Positions 47,893 through 59,932 of a DNA stretch of 64,000 bases are shown here, in pieces. The DNA is taken from the NCBI GenBank assembly GCA_000442125.1, contig KE546965.1, positions 2,480,001 to 2,544,000 on the forward strand, written 5' to 3'. Each line of letters starts with the position of its first letter. Position 1 is the stretch's first letter. The notes below the pieces were generated by a model that saw only the letters and a program-made list of their open reading frames with translations, searched no databases and was not told the origin of the DNA. Both the position numbers and the translations under genes were made by a program. Origin of the DNA: Opeltia flavorubescens (lineage: Eukaryota > Ascomycota > Lecanoromycetes > Teloschistales > Teloschistaceae).

Positions 47893-48822
47893 ATGCCCGT
47901 AGGTAGCCCATCCATATCATGCCTTTACGAATCTAACCCCCACCCCTAGGCCTACCACTCCATCTTCCTCCAAGACACCGACGTCCGCCTCATCGGTAAC
48001 CAACACCCTCCCCTTCCTCCCTCCCCCAATCAATCTCAATCCCCTCGCTAACAAAAACTCCTTCCTTCCAGCAAACTTCCCCCTCTCCCCCCTCAGAACC
48101 CGAACCCGCGGCCCCGCTTACACCCTTCCCGCTCTCCCCCCCTCCACGCCCGCCGACCTCTCGCCGGACCCAGACCACGAATCCTATGACCCGCTCGATG
48201 AAATCCTCTCCTTATACCGCGCCAACACATTCTTCCGGAATTTTGAGATCAAGGGACCGGCGGATAGGTTGTTGATATATGGGATCTTGTGCGTGGGGGA
48301 GATGTTGGGGAAGGTGCCGAAGGTGGGGGGGATGAGGGAGGGGGAGAAGGTATGTTTCTTTGTTCCTATAATTGGGGTGGTTAGGAGAAGGGTCATTTTT
48401 GGATGGCGGCAGGAAGATTACGGGGATAGATGGGGCTGATGAGCTGGTGACAGGCATTGCTGAATACGGCACTGGATCATTTCGCTATTCCCGGTGATGC
48501 GGCGTTTCCGTTGAATCAGGCGTTTGAGGCACCGAGGGATAGGCAAGATGCGGAGACTTTGAGACAGTATGTTTGCAACTACTGTTGTAGGATTGACGGT
48601 TGCCGTATGATGGCTGATAAGGAATTCTAGGTATCTATCTCAGGTGAGACAGGAGTTAGCGATACGCTTGGTTGCGAGGCTGTATGCTGGCAATAGTAAT
48701 GCGCCATCGAAAGTGAGTGCTTTTTTTCATTTTGCGAGGATGGACAGGAATAATTGGCCTAACAATTGCGATAGTGGTGGCTTAGTTTCACGAAGCGGAA
48801 ATTCATGGGGAAATCATTATGA
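47893..48822 (+). CDS. arc18: Arp2/3 complex subunit ARPC3 (p21-Arc)
   Basis: Exons 47893-47898, 47950-47995, 48072-48349, 48454-48566, 48631-48712 and 48775-48822; 190 aa in frame. ARPC3 is one of seven subunits of the Arp2/3 complex, which nucleates branched actin at patches and endocytic sites. The protein is full length: AYHSIFLQDTDVRLI, RTRGPAYTLPALPP, SYDPLDEILSLYRANTFFRN, FEIKGPADRLLIYGIL, FPLNQAFEAPRDR, TLRQYLSQVRQEL, and ends WWLSFTKRKFMGKSL. The first exon encodes only Met-Pro. Together with cofilin it makes two actin-regulating genes in the window. Confidence 0.95.
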
Positions 48823-48882
48823 GACACGGCAAATGGTCGGCAACATTCATGAAGAACTACCTGTCGCTGCCTAGCTTTCGAT

Positions 48883-50705
48883 CTATGATTGCATGGCAGT
48901 GTCATCTTCCTCTTTTATTAACGTCTCCTGCTCGCCCTCTTTCCGCTTACTCGACTCCTGCATTCCGTTGCCTGGGCCGGTCTTGCGTTTCTTCGATATA
49001 CCCCTCGCTTGCACTCCGCCTTCTGCCGGAAGTACTCTTGTTGCGTGAAATACGTACCCTTCTGCACCTCCCCTTCCCGTCATAATAGGGTGTGTTCTTC
49101 CTGGTAGGATCTGCCAAGGTCGACATCTCACTGTCTGCACCGTAGGCGCAAGCAGCAGCGAAGGATCGACAGGAAAATCCTCGGTAGGCATTGTCTCCGC
49201 AGAGGGTGGGTCATTCAGATAAGCGACCCGTCTCGCGGTGGAGTAGTAATCTGCAAGCTCGACAAGAGGTTCGATGGTAGGTGAATAGACCACCACCTGT
49301 GCTGCTCCGCGTAGTAGAGGTACGAGATTATGTAGTATGGTAGTTGCGCTCATGAAGGAAGCAATTACCAGACCGTCGAAGCCGCCGGCCTGCGTTTCAG
49401 AAACAATGGATGTGGTCCGCTCCCATCGCCGCCGCTTGCGGTGGTAATTACTTCGCTTGCCACTCTTCCACGTTTGGAGAGTTTCTATGGGAACAGTCTC
49501 TGGCTCTGTGCAAGCGTTATCATCTTCGGGATGTAGCAACTGAAGCCATGAGATTGTTCTTAAGTGGCGAGATAGCGGGTGCGAGGGCATAGGATTGGCG
49601 GCGTCGAAGTTGAAGTAGCGCAATAAGGAAAGATTTGGCTGGGAGTTGGCGTGAACAAGGGTGATTGTATTCGATTGGGCGAATGTAAATTTTCGTTTGC
49701 CAACGGCAGGCTGTGGTTCTTGTGGTCGATCTGGCTGTGACTGAATTTCACCGTCTCCCGGATATTGAACGCCGTCCGTTACTTGTGTGACCGATCCGTT
49801 TGACTCCTCATCGCTGGAAAGATGTAGTACTCCTAGTTTTTCTGCAGCTGCGGCCACCAACAGCCCTCCTGTCTCATCTACCAGAAGCCAACGCCCCTGG
49901 CCAAACTCTTTTAGCGACTCCGCAGTCTCATCGGAGGGTGACGGTGTGAAATGGATATCAGACCAGCTTCCGATCAATGCCAACGTCTCCTCTCGCATCT
50001 CCATAATCTTACCAGCATCTCTATCGGTCAAGACCCATTTGGCTAGCAATGGCACATCCATAGGAAGAACAGTAAATTGTCGGAGGTATTTCTTACTTTT
50101 GCGCAGCGTGTACTTAGCAAGCGCGAAAGAAGTCTTTTGATCTAATGCGGAATGCGAATCGAGTATCTTGGCAATGAGGTCTCGCCCGGACCCCTTTCCT
50201 TCGAGCTTAAGCTGTTCTATTTCACCCATTGTCATCGTCTGAGTTCGTGCATCGTCAACAATATTGCGATTAGTCCGAAGCAGGACCTCGCCCTTAGGAT
50301 CCACTACTTCATACTCGGCGTTCTCTTTGGTACTTCTCCTCTCTTCCTCATCAGGATCTGTAGGTGTTCGGCCATCTTCCTCTTTGATATCCGCGTAGAG
50401 CTCGGCGGCTGGAACTATTCGAAGCCCAGATTGTTCAGTGCTGTCCTTGTCTACCGAATCAAGAATCTCATATGTATAGTGATAAGGTCGACCGATGAGG
50501 TGATTGGTCTCGAAGCTGCCATACTTTCCGATCGAGATTGTCCTGCTTTCAATGTTAGATGATGCACTAGGTCTTTGGAAAGGGCAAAGTCTCCTCACTC
50601 AAGCTATTTCACGTACGTGTTGAGCTTTATTTCGTGGACGGCAAGTGCGCCAGATGGGAAGCGTAAGGCAATATAAGAGTTTGGCCTGACCACATCTGGA
50701 TGCAT
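48883..50705 (-). CDS. trm6: tRNA (adenine-58-N1) methyltransferase non-catalytic subunit TRM6
   Basis: Complement of exons 48883-50542 and 50617-50705, 582 aa. TRM6 (Gcd10) binds tRNA and supports TRM61, which makes m1A58 in the nucleus. The start MHPDVVRPNSYIALRFPSG and the junction NTTISIGKYGSFETNHLIGR match the family N-terminus; the acceptor was chosen to give NTTISIG. Later segments DLIAKILDSHSALDQKTSFALAKYTLRKSKKY, VLPMDVPLLAKWV, FDGLVIASFM and RCRPWQILPGRTHP are also characteristic. The C-terminus is basic, then acidic. It converges on ARPC3 with only 60 bp between stops, and shares a ~340 bp promoter with the MINDY gene. Confidence 0.93.
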
Positions 50706-51048
50706 CTTCGTCCGGGTTGTAGCAATGTCTTGGGTTAGTGCTTCGAGATTAATTTGAATAACTCTAGTATGCGTCGGGCCCGATACACCGAGCCCGACCG
50801 ATCCGCAACAGCCTTCAGCCACAGCCTCCAGCAACTTTAGGCGACAACGACGTACCGCACTTACGCGGTCATCTACGTAGAGGTGGTCGAACAATACCTC
50901 GGGGCTGTCGTTTGTCCCTTTGACAACTGTCACTGTCGGTACTTGCTCCTCTCAACGTCGTGTTGATCCTACTATGCTTCAGTCATGATCCATATGCGCA
51001 CAGCACGCCTTTGAGTCCATTATCACTTCCAGTTCCATAGGTGTGTCT
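50706..51048. promoter_or_regulatory. shared divergent promoter of trm6 and MINDY gene
   Basis: About 343 bp between two divergent start codons. It must hold both promoters; no specific factor site recognised. Confidence 0.45.
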
Positions 51049-53505
51049 ATGGAATCTCGTACTACATACATTGGTCACTCACTAATGACGAGCTCAACAG
51101 GTCGCATCATGGTGAAGGTTCCTATAAACGTTCGGCACAATCCGAACTCCCTACCATACCCAGTCACTCCTACTTCCATGGCGCCTGAAAGGGACTCCAG
51201 AGCTTCTGCAGTCGAGGTACCGAATCATCCAGACAGCAAACACCATATTCCTGCTGCCCTTCAAATAGGGCAGAGCAGCGCAAATGCCTGGGCAAATGAC
51301 GGTCAGACGTCACCTGAAGTCAAAGCTTCAGACCTTACACCAAGATCCTCAATTGAAAGCCAGAGGTCTCATAACAACCCTTACTTGCAATCATCAAATC
51401 CGTACTTTCGCACCAAACATGACAACTCAGATACTTCGCCGCTAGCAGCTACCGGGAATCAAAACAGTACAGCCGTGTGGGCAGATCAATCGGAGAAGAT
51501 CCCTACAAACCCCTCCATTGCCAGAGATCCGTCCTCCATATCAAACACACAAGCTATAGACCTCAAGCAACCGCCTCCCACCGATCCGTGGGCCGACCTT
51601 TCAGTGCCACAGGAAGAGGCAGCATTTTCTTCTGCTACTGACAATCGATATGACGATTACCACACACGAGAGCCAGTAGGACTTGGGAATCAAACAGGGC
51701 CGATTGAACACACTCATCCAATACCGGTGTCCAGCGTCTCCTATGCTGACGAGCTGCGAGAGCTAGTAGCTCAACCCTTTCAGAACCCTGGCGAGGAGCT
51801 ACCAAATCCTAACAACGATAGCAAGCCGTTACCGTCTCCTCCCACAACGATGCCAGAACGTCACTTAGCGGAAGTAGAAAGCCAGCAAGCCAGACTAAAG
51901 CAGCAGAGAAACCAGACTTACCAGATACGGCATGTCAATTGGTACGACGCTTCTTCTGCAATCAATCCTCGGAGGTCTCCAATCATGGTACAAAATGCCA
52001 ACGGCCCATGCCCCTTGTTGGCCCTTGTGAACGCTCTGGTCCTATCTACTCCTGGTCACATCAGCACAGGCCTTGTTGAGACGTTGCGTGTCCGAGAGCA
52101 AGTCAGCCTTGGTCTATTGTTGGACGCCGTCATAGACGAGCTGATGTCAGGTCGACGAGGGGATGCAGGACAATCTCTTCCCGATGTGAGCGACTTATAT
52201 GCATTCCTCATCAATCTACACACTGGAATGAATGTCAATCCACGATTTGTAGAGCCAGTTGTAGCACCTACGAGTCTCCTAGACATGTCCAATGATGAGG
52301 CTCCAAGCGGATTTTCAGGCAGCAGGAAAGCAGGCGGTTTCGAGGATACCCCTTTCATGCGATTATACAGTACTTTTGCAATCTCACTTATACATGGGTG
52401 GCTACCGAGAAGAAACCACCCAGTCTGTGCCGCGCTCAGCAGGTGTGCAACAACATATGAAGACGCGCAGAGCCTTTTATTCGCAGAGGAAGATCTTGAA
52501 AGCAAGCTAGAGTCTCAAGGACTTGGTTTTGAAGAACAGAGACTACTTGAAGACATCGCCAGTGTGAAACACTTTCTCACAACCTCACCAACTCAATTAA
52601 CGGACTACGGTCTTGACACGATTACAGAAACCCTACGACCAGGGGCTATCGCAATTCTATTTAGGAATGATCACTTCAGTACTTTGTACAAGCAGCCTCG
52701 CTCCGGGCGCATCTTTACCCTGGTTACTGATATGGGTTACGCTGGGCATGATGAAGTTGTTTGGGAAAGCTTAGTCGACATCAGCGGAGAAGGCTCCGAG
52801 TTTTTCTCAGGCGACTTCCGTCCTGTAGGAAACAACGTAGCCAGCAATCGGCGGTCAGCAGGATCAAGATCGGCAACAAACGAGGCGGGTTGGACTACAG
52901 TGTCAAAGTCCGGCGGTCGCAGCAGACAGCAAAGTTCTCCCACCAACGATCAAAGAGCTCCAATCACGAACGCATTCTCGCAGCTCTCTATCACTGACGA
53001 GAAAGATACTGTCACACCAGCCACCACCATGCAAGAAGATCATGATCTGGCTTTGGCAATGCGACTTCAAGAAGAAGAGGAAGATCTCGAACGGCAGGAA
53101 GCTGCTGCCCGCCGGCGGCATGAGGACGAACTTTCAGAGGCTTTCATAAATTCATCTCGGTCCGACGGACGTAACGGCCGGCCGCCTGTCCCGCCTCGGG
53201 GGGGAGGAGGCAAACGGGGTCCGCCTAAGAAGCAGACTGGACTCGATGATGCACCGCCGCCAACGTACGAGCAGGCGGCTAGTGGTCCTGCTTACCAACC
53301 GCCTCCTGTCAATAACCAATCTTATGGTCAAGTCCCTTCAAGAGCAAATGTCGACATGAGTGCAGCGCAGGCAAGTCGACCCGTACGGCAAACGAGCGCG
53401 TACAGCCAAACAAACGCGGCTCATATATATGCCAATCGTTCTGGGCCTGCGACGAGGCGGCAACAGGCGCCGAAGAAGGAGGACAAGGACTGTGTCGTTA
53501 TGTAG
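51049..53505 (+). CDS. MINDY-family deubiquitinase with C-terminal CaaX box
   Basis: Intronless, 818 aa from Met 51049 (later Met residues are possible starts). MINDY enzymes cut K48-linked ubiquitin chains. The catalytic core begins YQIRHVNWYDASS, has the Cys in QNANGPCPLLALVNAL (Cys ~321), and His in FRNDHFSTLYK (~542), with FTLVTDMGY and EVVWESL downstream. A ubiquitin-interacting helix lies at DHDLALAMRLQEEEE. The N-terminal 250 residues are disordered and the C-terminus is Pro/Gly/Arg-rich and ends DKDCVVM, a CaaX prenylation motif, implying membrane attachment. The X residue Met favours farnesylation by known rules. Confidence 0.93.
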   Translation: MESRTTYIGHSLMTSSTGRIMVKVPINVRHNPNSLPYPVTPTSMAPERDSRASAVEVPNHPDSKHHIPAALQIGQSSANAWANDGQTSPEVKASDLTPRSSIESQRSHNNPYLQSSNPYFRTKHDNSDTSPLAATGNQNSTAVWADQSEKIPTNPSIARDPSSISNTQAIDLKQPPPTDPWADLSVPQEEAAFSSATDNRYDDYHTREPVGLGNQTGPIEHTHPIPVSSVSYADELRELVAQPFQNPGEELPNPNNDSKPLPSPPTTMPERHLAEVESQQARLKQQRNQTYQIRHVNWYDASSAINPRRSPIMVQNANGPCPLLALVNALVLSTPGHISTGLVETLRVREQVSLGLLLDAVIDELMSGRRGDAGQSLPDVSDLYAFLINLHTGMNVNPRFVEPVVAPTSLLDMSNDEAPSGFSGSRKAGGFEDTPFMRLYSTFAISLIHGWLPRRNHPVCAALSRCATTYEDAQSLLFAEEDLESKLESQGLGFEEQRLLEDIASVKHFLTTSPTQLTDYGLDTITETLRPGAIAILFRNDHFSTLYKQPRSGRIFTLVTDMGYAGHDEVVWESLVDISGEGSEFFSGDFRPVGNNVASNRRSAGSRSATNEAGWTTVSKSGGRSRQQSSPTNDQRAPITNAFSQLSITDEKDTVTPATTMQEDHDLALAMRLQEEEEDLERQEAAARRRHEDELSEAFINSSRSDGRNGRPPVPPRGGGGKRGPPKKQTGLDDAPPPTYEQAASGPAYQPPPVNNQSYGQVPSRANVDMSAAQASRPVRQTSAYSQTNAAHIYANRSGPATRRQQAPKKEDKDCVVM

Positions 53506-54363
53506 GGGAATGATTTGCAGGGCAATCGAGATATCGACTTACTCTATGATACCATAGCATAGCGGGGAGTTGGAGGGCATTGATTGATAGGATCAAATAC
53601 TACTGTGAACTTCTACACTCGGAAGTGCGTTTGGGTTTAAGCATATCCATTTCTCTACATACATCTCGTTGTTTTGTGATTGGCCCAGTTGATCTACGAT
53701 CTGGAATATTCAAGGTAAGTCTTGCCGGGAGATCAGCCCTACATACAGATAGTTTCTTAGACCTTAAACCATGAACACCTCAAAACAAAACACCTTTGGG
53801 GGCATCCTTTGATTCAATACTTCAAACAGTCTTTACAGCAACTCCCCGTTTCACTGAACATACCATTGCAATTTCTTTTCAACGGTGAGCACTAATGAGG
53901 ATTTGATTCCATTCCTGTAAGTAGCCGCTTTGCCTCCCTCGAATATGCCCTTTCCAAGCAGAGAGGTTAATAGAAATCTTTCTCACATTCACAGAACATG
54001 GAACCTGTTATCTATCATGTCTTCACACCGGCAAGAGCAGACACAGCCCAGGCTATTTGCTATTGTCCACAGACCGCCACTCCCCTATTCAAGGCCTCCA
54101 GGCAGGCGTCTGTGTGTCGACATATCATGTGACTGATACACGCTAATCCCCATGTGGGATCGCATTCCACCAAAACAAAACACCCTTCTTCAGTCTTGCC
54201 GCCTTTCCGAACCTCAATCATCAAACCGCTCCGTACCAGTCACAACAATCCTTCTCCATTTTCCACCAACCCACTCCAAAATCCAAACTACTTCGACCTC
54301 GGTCACGATCGCGTTTCTCCACTCGAATTACCCATCAATTCAAAACTCGAAAATTCGATCAAT
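53506..54363. other. intergenic region and H2A.Z leader
   Basis: Promoter and CT/CA-rich leader of the H2A.Z gene from about 54150. Overlapping frames at 54152-54567 are not genes. No other element recognised. Confidence 0.45.
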
Positions 54364-55164
54364 ATGCCTGGTGGGAAAGGAAAATCGACTGGTGGGAAAG
54401 CAGGGCCAAAGGAAGCGGCTGGGAAGAGTCAGAAGTCGCACAGCGCAAAGGCTGGACTACAGGTCAGTGCCTTTGGCTCTGGAGATTGCGTGTTTGCGAC
54501 CTCTGCTGTTCTCAACTTGAGCATCGCGTCATTGCAACAAACTTGGGATGAGGACGTTCTCTCATGAACGCGCTCGAAAATCGATGGTCATCGTTCGAAA
54601 GACATCACTCGTCCACTTTGCATCGCTATGCACCCACGGACGCGTCGAATGCATCAGCACCATTACACAGCCTTGAATCAAATGATCTACCTAAACCAAA
54701 GCTAACGTTCTCTATCCTACAGTTCCCATGCGGTCGAGTCAAGCGATTTCTGAAGAACAACACACAGAACAAGATGCGCGTCGGTGCCAAAGGTACGCCA
54801 CAAGACCCTTTCCTCCAGAATCACCCCACTTTCCCTTTCCCCTCCACAAAGCTCCACCTTCATCAAAATTATCTTCACACCACTCAAAACTAACATAAAC
54901 AACCCCTCCCCTCCAGCCGCCGTCTACGTCACCGCCGTCCTTGAATACCTCACCGCCGAAGTCCTCGAACTCGCCGGCAACGCCGCCAAAGACCTGAAAG
55001 TCAAGCGCATCACCCCCCGCCATCTCCAACTCGCCATCAGAGGAGATGAGGAACTGGATACGCTGATTCGCGCTACGATTGCTTTTGGAGGTGTCCTGCC
55101 GCATATTAATCGTGCGCTGTTATTGAAGGTGGAGCAGAAGAAGGGGAAGGGGAAGGAGGCTTAG
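54364..55164 (+). CDS. htz1: histone H2A.Z variant
   Basis: Exons 54364-54462, 54723-54792 and 54917-55164, 138 aa. H2A.Z replaces H2A in nucleosomes near promoters and is deposited by SWR1. The histone fold is intact: [67 protein letters not shown]. The H2A.Z-specific features are the Lys-rich N-tail [32 protein letters not shown] and the C-tail KKGKGKEA. The first intron is long (260 nt). No anomaly. Confidence 0.97.
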
Positions 55165-57816
55165 TTTGATGTTGCTTGGGGTTGGGAGATTGGGGATGAG
55201 GGTGATGGATGGAGGGGATGGGATGGAGGGGTTTCCTATCTTGTTCTTGAGATCAGTTGATTTGGCGTATTGGGGATTAGAAAGAGTGATTTGGAGAAAG
55301 CAAGAATCAATCAAAAAAACATCCGGCACGGGGGTATTCTTGCATGACTGCAAGAATAGGTCGAATATGCCTAACAAACCTTCTTGTTTCCCTTCTCTTT
55401 GGGAGGTGCGTGTCATGAGCTTTACTTAGAAATATGGTATTCGGAGCTTCATATCATCCGGCTTTTCTCACGAGCAATTATTGTCCATGATTTTAACGGT
55501 TGGTTTTTTGGGTAGATTCTGTGAAACGGCTTCTTTTCAAATGTGTGTTTGTCCGACTAGAAGTTATGAATAGATGATAAGGAATTTGGTTTAATTACTT
55601 TACGATCTTGAATGTTCCATTCATCAACAAACGATCGAAATCACGGGTAGCATTTATCTTATATTGCATCGAGACATCCTTCACTTTTTTCTCCCTGCTA
55701 CCAGGGAGTATGCCACAGGGTATAATCATTGTTGGAACTCAGCTATGATGTCAATACAGCTATATTACTAAGATTCTATTCATTTTTTCCGTCTAGCTGG
55801 TCAGGGATGGATGGTAAGGAGTTTGGATATTGCTTACTTTACCGTCTTGGATTATCCTATTCATAAACAAACAACTGAATAACTTTTGCTAGGTGCTACC
55901 TCCTATTGCAAAGACGACATCTTTCACTTAACTTTATTTCTATTTCCAAGAAGTATATTAGAAGGTAAATAATTACTTAAGACCTTAGCTATGATGTCAG
56001 TACAGCTATGTTGACCCGAGATATATCAAGAACTTTTCCATCATGATTTTGTCTTTCTAATCTTGTTGCTCTCAATGAGAGCTGGTCGTTAGGTTGTTGC
56101 TGATTTCGCGAGGATTGATGTAAACTAGGTTTCTTACAAAGATAATTTCAAATGGAATCTGAGGAGATCAATGGCTGCAGAGAGAAGGTTTGTGGATTTT
56201 TTTGCAATAGTGGGAGTCTTGGGTTTGGTATTCACTGACGAAAGATATTTGTGTTGATTTTTGTGCTTTCTTTGATTTTCATTGGTGTCGCTTGTTGTGG
56301 TATGAATGTTCACCTCCGTTTCCAATATCAGTCTGCGGTTGAATTTGTGCTTGCTTTATTGTCCGTGAAGAGAGCAGCAGCGAATATACTATCTCCAGTA
56401 GACTTCTGGTATAGAATTCGAGAAGAAATATCCGGTACCAAAAGCTTTGCCAGTAACGATCAAGCTACTACAGACGCGAAAAAATGTCTCCTCTTAACAT
56501 CTTTACTATCTCATCACTTGCTATAACACTATGTAAAGATAGGGGCTGCCACGACTATCTCGCCTTCCTCTCATTCTTTATTCACCATACAGGCTCGTAG
56601 TTAATAATACCACTATATTATTAAACATGTATTTAAGGCTAGCGGATAATCGATCTATCGATATAGTTATTTTGGAAGCTCCCTGAATAAAAAGCACAGA
56701 GGGTGTGCGATAGGCTTTAAGATTGCTTTATGCTTCCCGGTTATTCCTTCGCTCAACTACATGTGAAGGGAATTCATCGCTCTGAGATCTCTTTTTCCAA
56801 ATTTTCGAGCGGGAAACGTGTATTAACATTGGGATATCTGGGTTTTGGGGATCTGAAATAGAAGATGTGCGTGATTGATTTTCAAGTTAAGAGATCCTCT
56901 TGGATGATAGTCGTGATTTCGGTATAGCTGGAGATGGTGGGATGGCCTTATTCCCCATTTTTTTTTAAAAAAAATATTCGAATACCTACTCGGCCCGTCC
57001 TCAATACTTCCATGAGGAACTTTTGCTTCTGCTTTCTCATCCCACCTTTCCTTGCTAGAGTGAATAGGCCGGCAGATCTCGATATCTGGTATGGTAGTTT
57101 GATGTAACCAGGCTCGACCGCAGACCAGCTTTCTCCTTTTGATGCTTGAGGAATATTGGGGCTCCTGTCCTGCTTCTGCGGGGAGTTGGGAAAATCTTTT
57201 CAGCGCTGCAGGGCATCAAAGAACAGCCTAAAAGCTGCGTGATTGTTTTGTTTTACGTTCGTGTGAAAGAGACGATTTAGAGGACGAGGTGTAGCACCGG
57301 TCCACAACTCCAGGATCGCATCCAAAAAGGCAGCCGGAATAACGGAGGCACTCGGCGAGAAAACAAACTTATGAAGGATGCAAAAGGCGTTAAAAACACG
57401 GAGTAAAAACAGCCAGCTGATACTTCACAATCCCGCCACCAAAAAACAAAATTCAAATTCAAAATCGTCAGACAGTTTACCAGGATATCGCATCTACCAT
57501 CAAGAGCATACAAACCCTAATATACGATTTCTTCAGTGGGAAATGCGTGTGGCTGCCCGAGGATGCTTTACATATAAAAGTTGCTGAACTAGGGAGTTGG
57601 AAGTGATTGCTTGAATGAAATGTAATATACAGATGAAACGGGTTTAGTAAAGGCCAGTAATTACCTAGCATATATGAGTACTCGAGCAACCAGTTGATGA
57701 AAACGAGTCTAGAGTCTTTGGGAGATATGTTATTGACGTAATTTTAATTTGATTTAGTAGTTTTATCATGGAATCGGCTCGTTATCGCCGGCAGATTTAC
57801 TTCAAAGGAAAGTCGC
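55165..57816. other. AT-rich gene desert
   Basis: 2.65 kb without a supported gene. It contains a ~240-bp tandem duplication (55576-56090, listed separately). The short frames (56251-56526, 57378-57587 and others) lack support. Composition is clearly more AT-rich than the genes around it. Confidence 0.5.
55576..56090. repeat. diverged ~240-bp tandem direct duplication
   Basis: Two copies start near 55576 and 55813. Both carry TAAGGA(A/G)TTTGG, then TACTTTAC(G/C)(A/G)TCTTG, then CATTCAT(C/A)AACAAAC, a CTTTCAC-like run, and end AGCTATGATGTCA(A/G)TACAGCTAT (first at 55741, second at 55987). The offset drifts from 237 to 246 bp, so indels have accumulated. No coding capacity. Origin unknown. Confidence 0.6.
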
Positions 57817-59117
57817 TCACACCGCCTCCCAGTGCGCATACGTCTCCTTACTCGTCTTGATCTGTCCTTCCGGTACACTATGCTCGCTCCTCGCATCCGT
57901 ATATGCAGTATTATTCACAGTGCCAGATCCTCCAGGCATAGTTCCTAAAGCGATCCCATTGCGGAGTGGGCGGTGCGTATTATCAGTCTCAATCTTGGTG
58001 CCTTGTGGACTTGGCTTGGAGCGGTAGTCTTTGCGGCCTGTGAGCTGTTGCACCAAAGGGAGGAGGGCAGGAGCACAGGCGCAGATGATTATGACGTTCA
58101 TTTCGGCACTATGCTTGAGGTTAGATTTGTTTATCTTATGGAGGTGGTGGGAGGTGCTTACGCTGTCCAGGTGATGTTTGCACCTGCGGTCCAGGTATAG
58201 TCGTAGAAGGTCTTGATGGAGGCAAGCTTGGTTGTGCGAACAATGGCGCAGGCGCAAGCGCTAAATTGGATTAGTTGATCTCTGTGCAGCAGACTTTAGG
58301 GACCACGATTACTTACAATACGCCCAACCCCATAATCAAGGATAACGAAACTTTTCTTGCCGTTGACATTTGCAGGCTGTACACGATGAAAGATGGAAAT
58401 ATGGCCAATACCAAATCACCGAAAGCCGAGTATGCTGCAAACGACATCAGTATTCTGTTTTCCGCAGATTTTAGGGGTGAAAATGTCTTACACCCAACGA
58501 ATATCGAGTAATTAGCCACAATATTCGGATTCCAGCATGTCCCCTTTTCCGTAGGATGCCATGCAAAATCAGGTGGGTCACATTGGGCGAACAGCAAGAC
58601 TGCAGCAACGAAGGAGAGGATGATGTTGGTGATGACCATAAAGTAGAGCGCCCATATCTGGTATTTCTTCGACGGCCCAACAATTCTGCTTATGAAGATC
58701 ACGACAGCCAATTTCGGAATCGCGACTCCCATTATGCCCCATGGACCGTTGATGAAGATCCATTTGATAACATGCAAAAACTGGTTGGGTGAGAGAGCGG
58801 CTTCATGTCTGCCCAGTCCAATTTTACAGGTGTATGTCAAAAGACAAAGATGGATGAGCACAATCAACTGCATGATGAGAATGTCAGAAGTCGGCCTATC
58901 ACATACGCGGAGATCTTCGAGAAGTAGGGAATAAGAATACCATCGAAAACCCAACAACCGCATCATCCCAACCAGGGGCCCTTATGAGCCGGAAACGTGT
59001 GTAGAGTCGCGCAAATGTACAGGTCGTTGCTATGGCAGATAGCACCCAGAAAACACCCAATATCGTCGGTCTTCGATCTTCCGCCAGGAACTCTGGAGAA
59101 TGTTGAATATGCTCCAT
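57817..59117 (-). CDS. fungal rhodopsin-like integral membrane protein
   Basis: Complement of exons 57817-58108, 58162-58260, 58317-58867 and 58941-59117: 372 aa, or 359 aa if a 39-nt in-frame stretch (about 58456-58494) is spliced out. It belongs to the seven-helix fungal 'rhodopsin domain' family, which includes PTH11-like receptors. Features: the first helix ILGVFWVLSAIATTCTFARL, then LYTRFRLIRAPGWDDAVV (family motif), IGLGRHEAAL, IMGVAIPKLAVVIFISRI, CDPPDFAWHP, GTCWNPNIVANYSIFVG, FGDLVLAIFPSFIVYSLQM and EMNVIIICACAPALLPL. The C-tail is hydrophilic. It is likely at the plasma membrane; the ligand is unknown. Confidence 0.88.
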
Positions 59118-59932
59118 GATTACAGATGGCTGCGCTGGGAAAGAGGAGTGAAGCTGCCTGAGCTTCTCTTGAGTTCACATCCAACGATGGTTCTGGGCCG
59201 TATACAAGCAATAGACGTAAAGGAAGAAAAGCAGGAAATTTGATGGTAGCACAGCGGTCCCAAAACCGGCTGATATGTGAGAGCTCGCAAGCCACAAAAT
59301 GGGGGAGGTTCTCAAATCACGGAAGATAACATTCGTTCCAACAGCCCCTGTTCAAGGTCAATTGTACTGATACGACGTCGACCGGCATGATACGTCATCG
59401 CTGCGTGAGCTTTCCACCGCTGGCAATGTCGGCACAAGCTGAGAGGGCGGAAATGGTTTCGAAGGAAGCATGGCATGCAGAGTGATATCATTTTTCATAT
59501 TGTCGGATCAACGTGGAAAGGTAGCGGGAAGCGAGCCGATGCGTGTAAGCTAACCCATTCAGAGGGTGTGTATTGATTGGCGCTTCAGGTAATCAAATGA
59601 TGCTCCAAAGCTTGCGGACCCCAGCAACATGAGACCGCTCCTCTTACGCCATATGGTCTTGGTACCCCATAAACATCGTAAAGCAAGGGGGCGGGCTGAT
59701 CGAATCGGCGTTGGACGTCTTGTGTTGGAGGCTTATTATCATGCAGTCAGCGTTGCATTGTGCATAAAAGATGGTGGGATGTCAAGGATTTGAAGGTAAG
59801 TGAAAAGTGAGCTAATGATACAGCCCTAGCCCTAAACGCCAACGTCCGAATCGTGATATCGAAGTCCCTAGCTGTAGGTATACATTCATAAAGTTCAATG
59901 CATGTTAAGACANGCCTAAACAGAATTCTTTC
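59118..59932. other. divergent promoter region
   Basis: About 815 bp between the start codons of the rhodopsin-like and P450 genes. One ambiguous base at 59913. No specific site identified. Confidence 0.4.
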
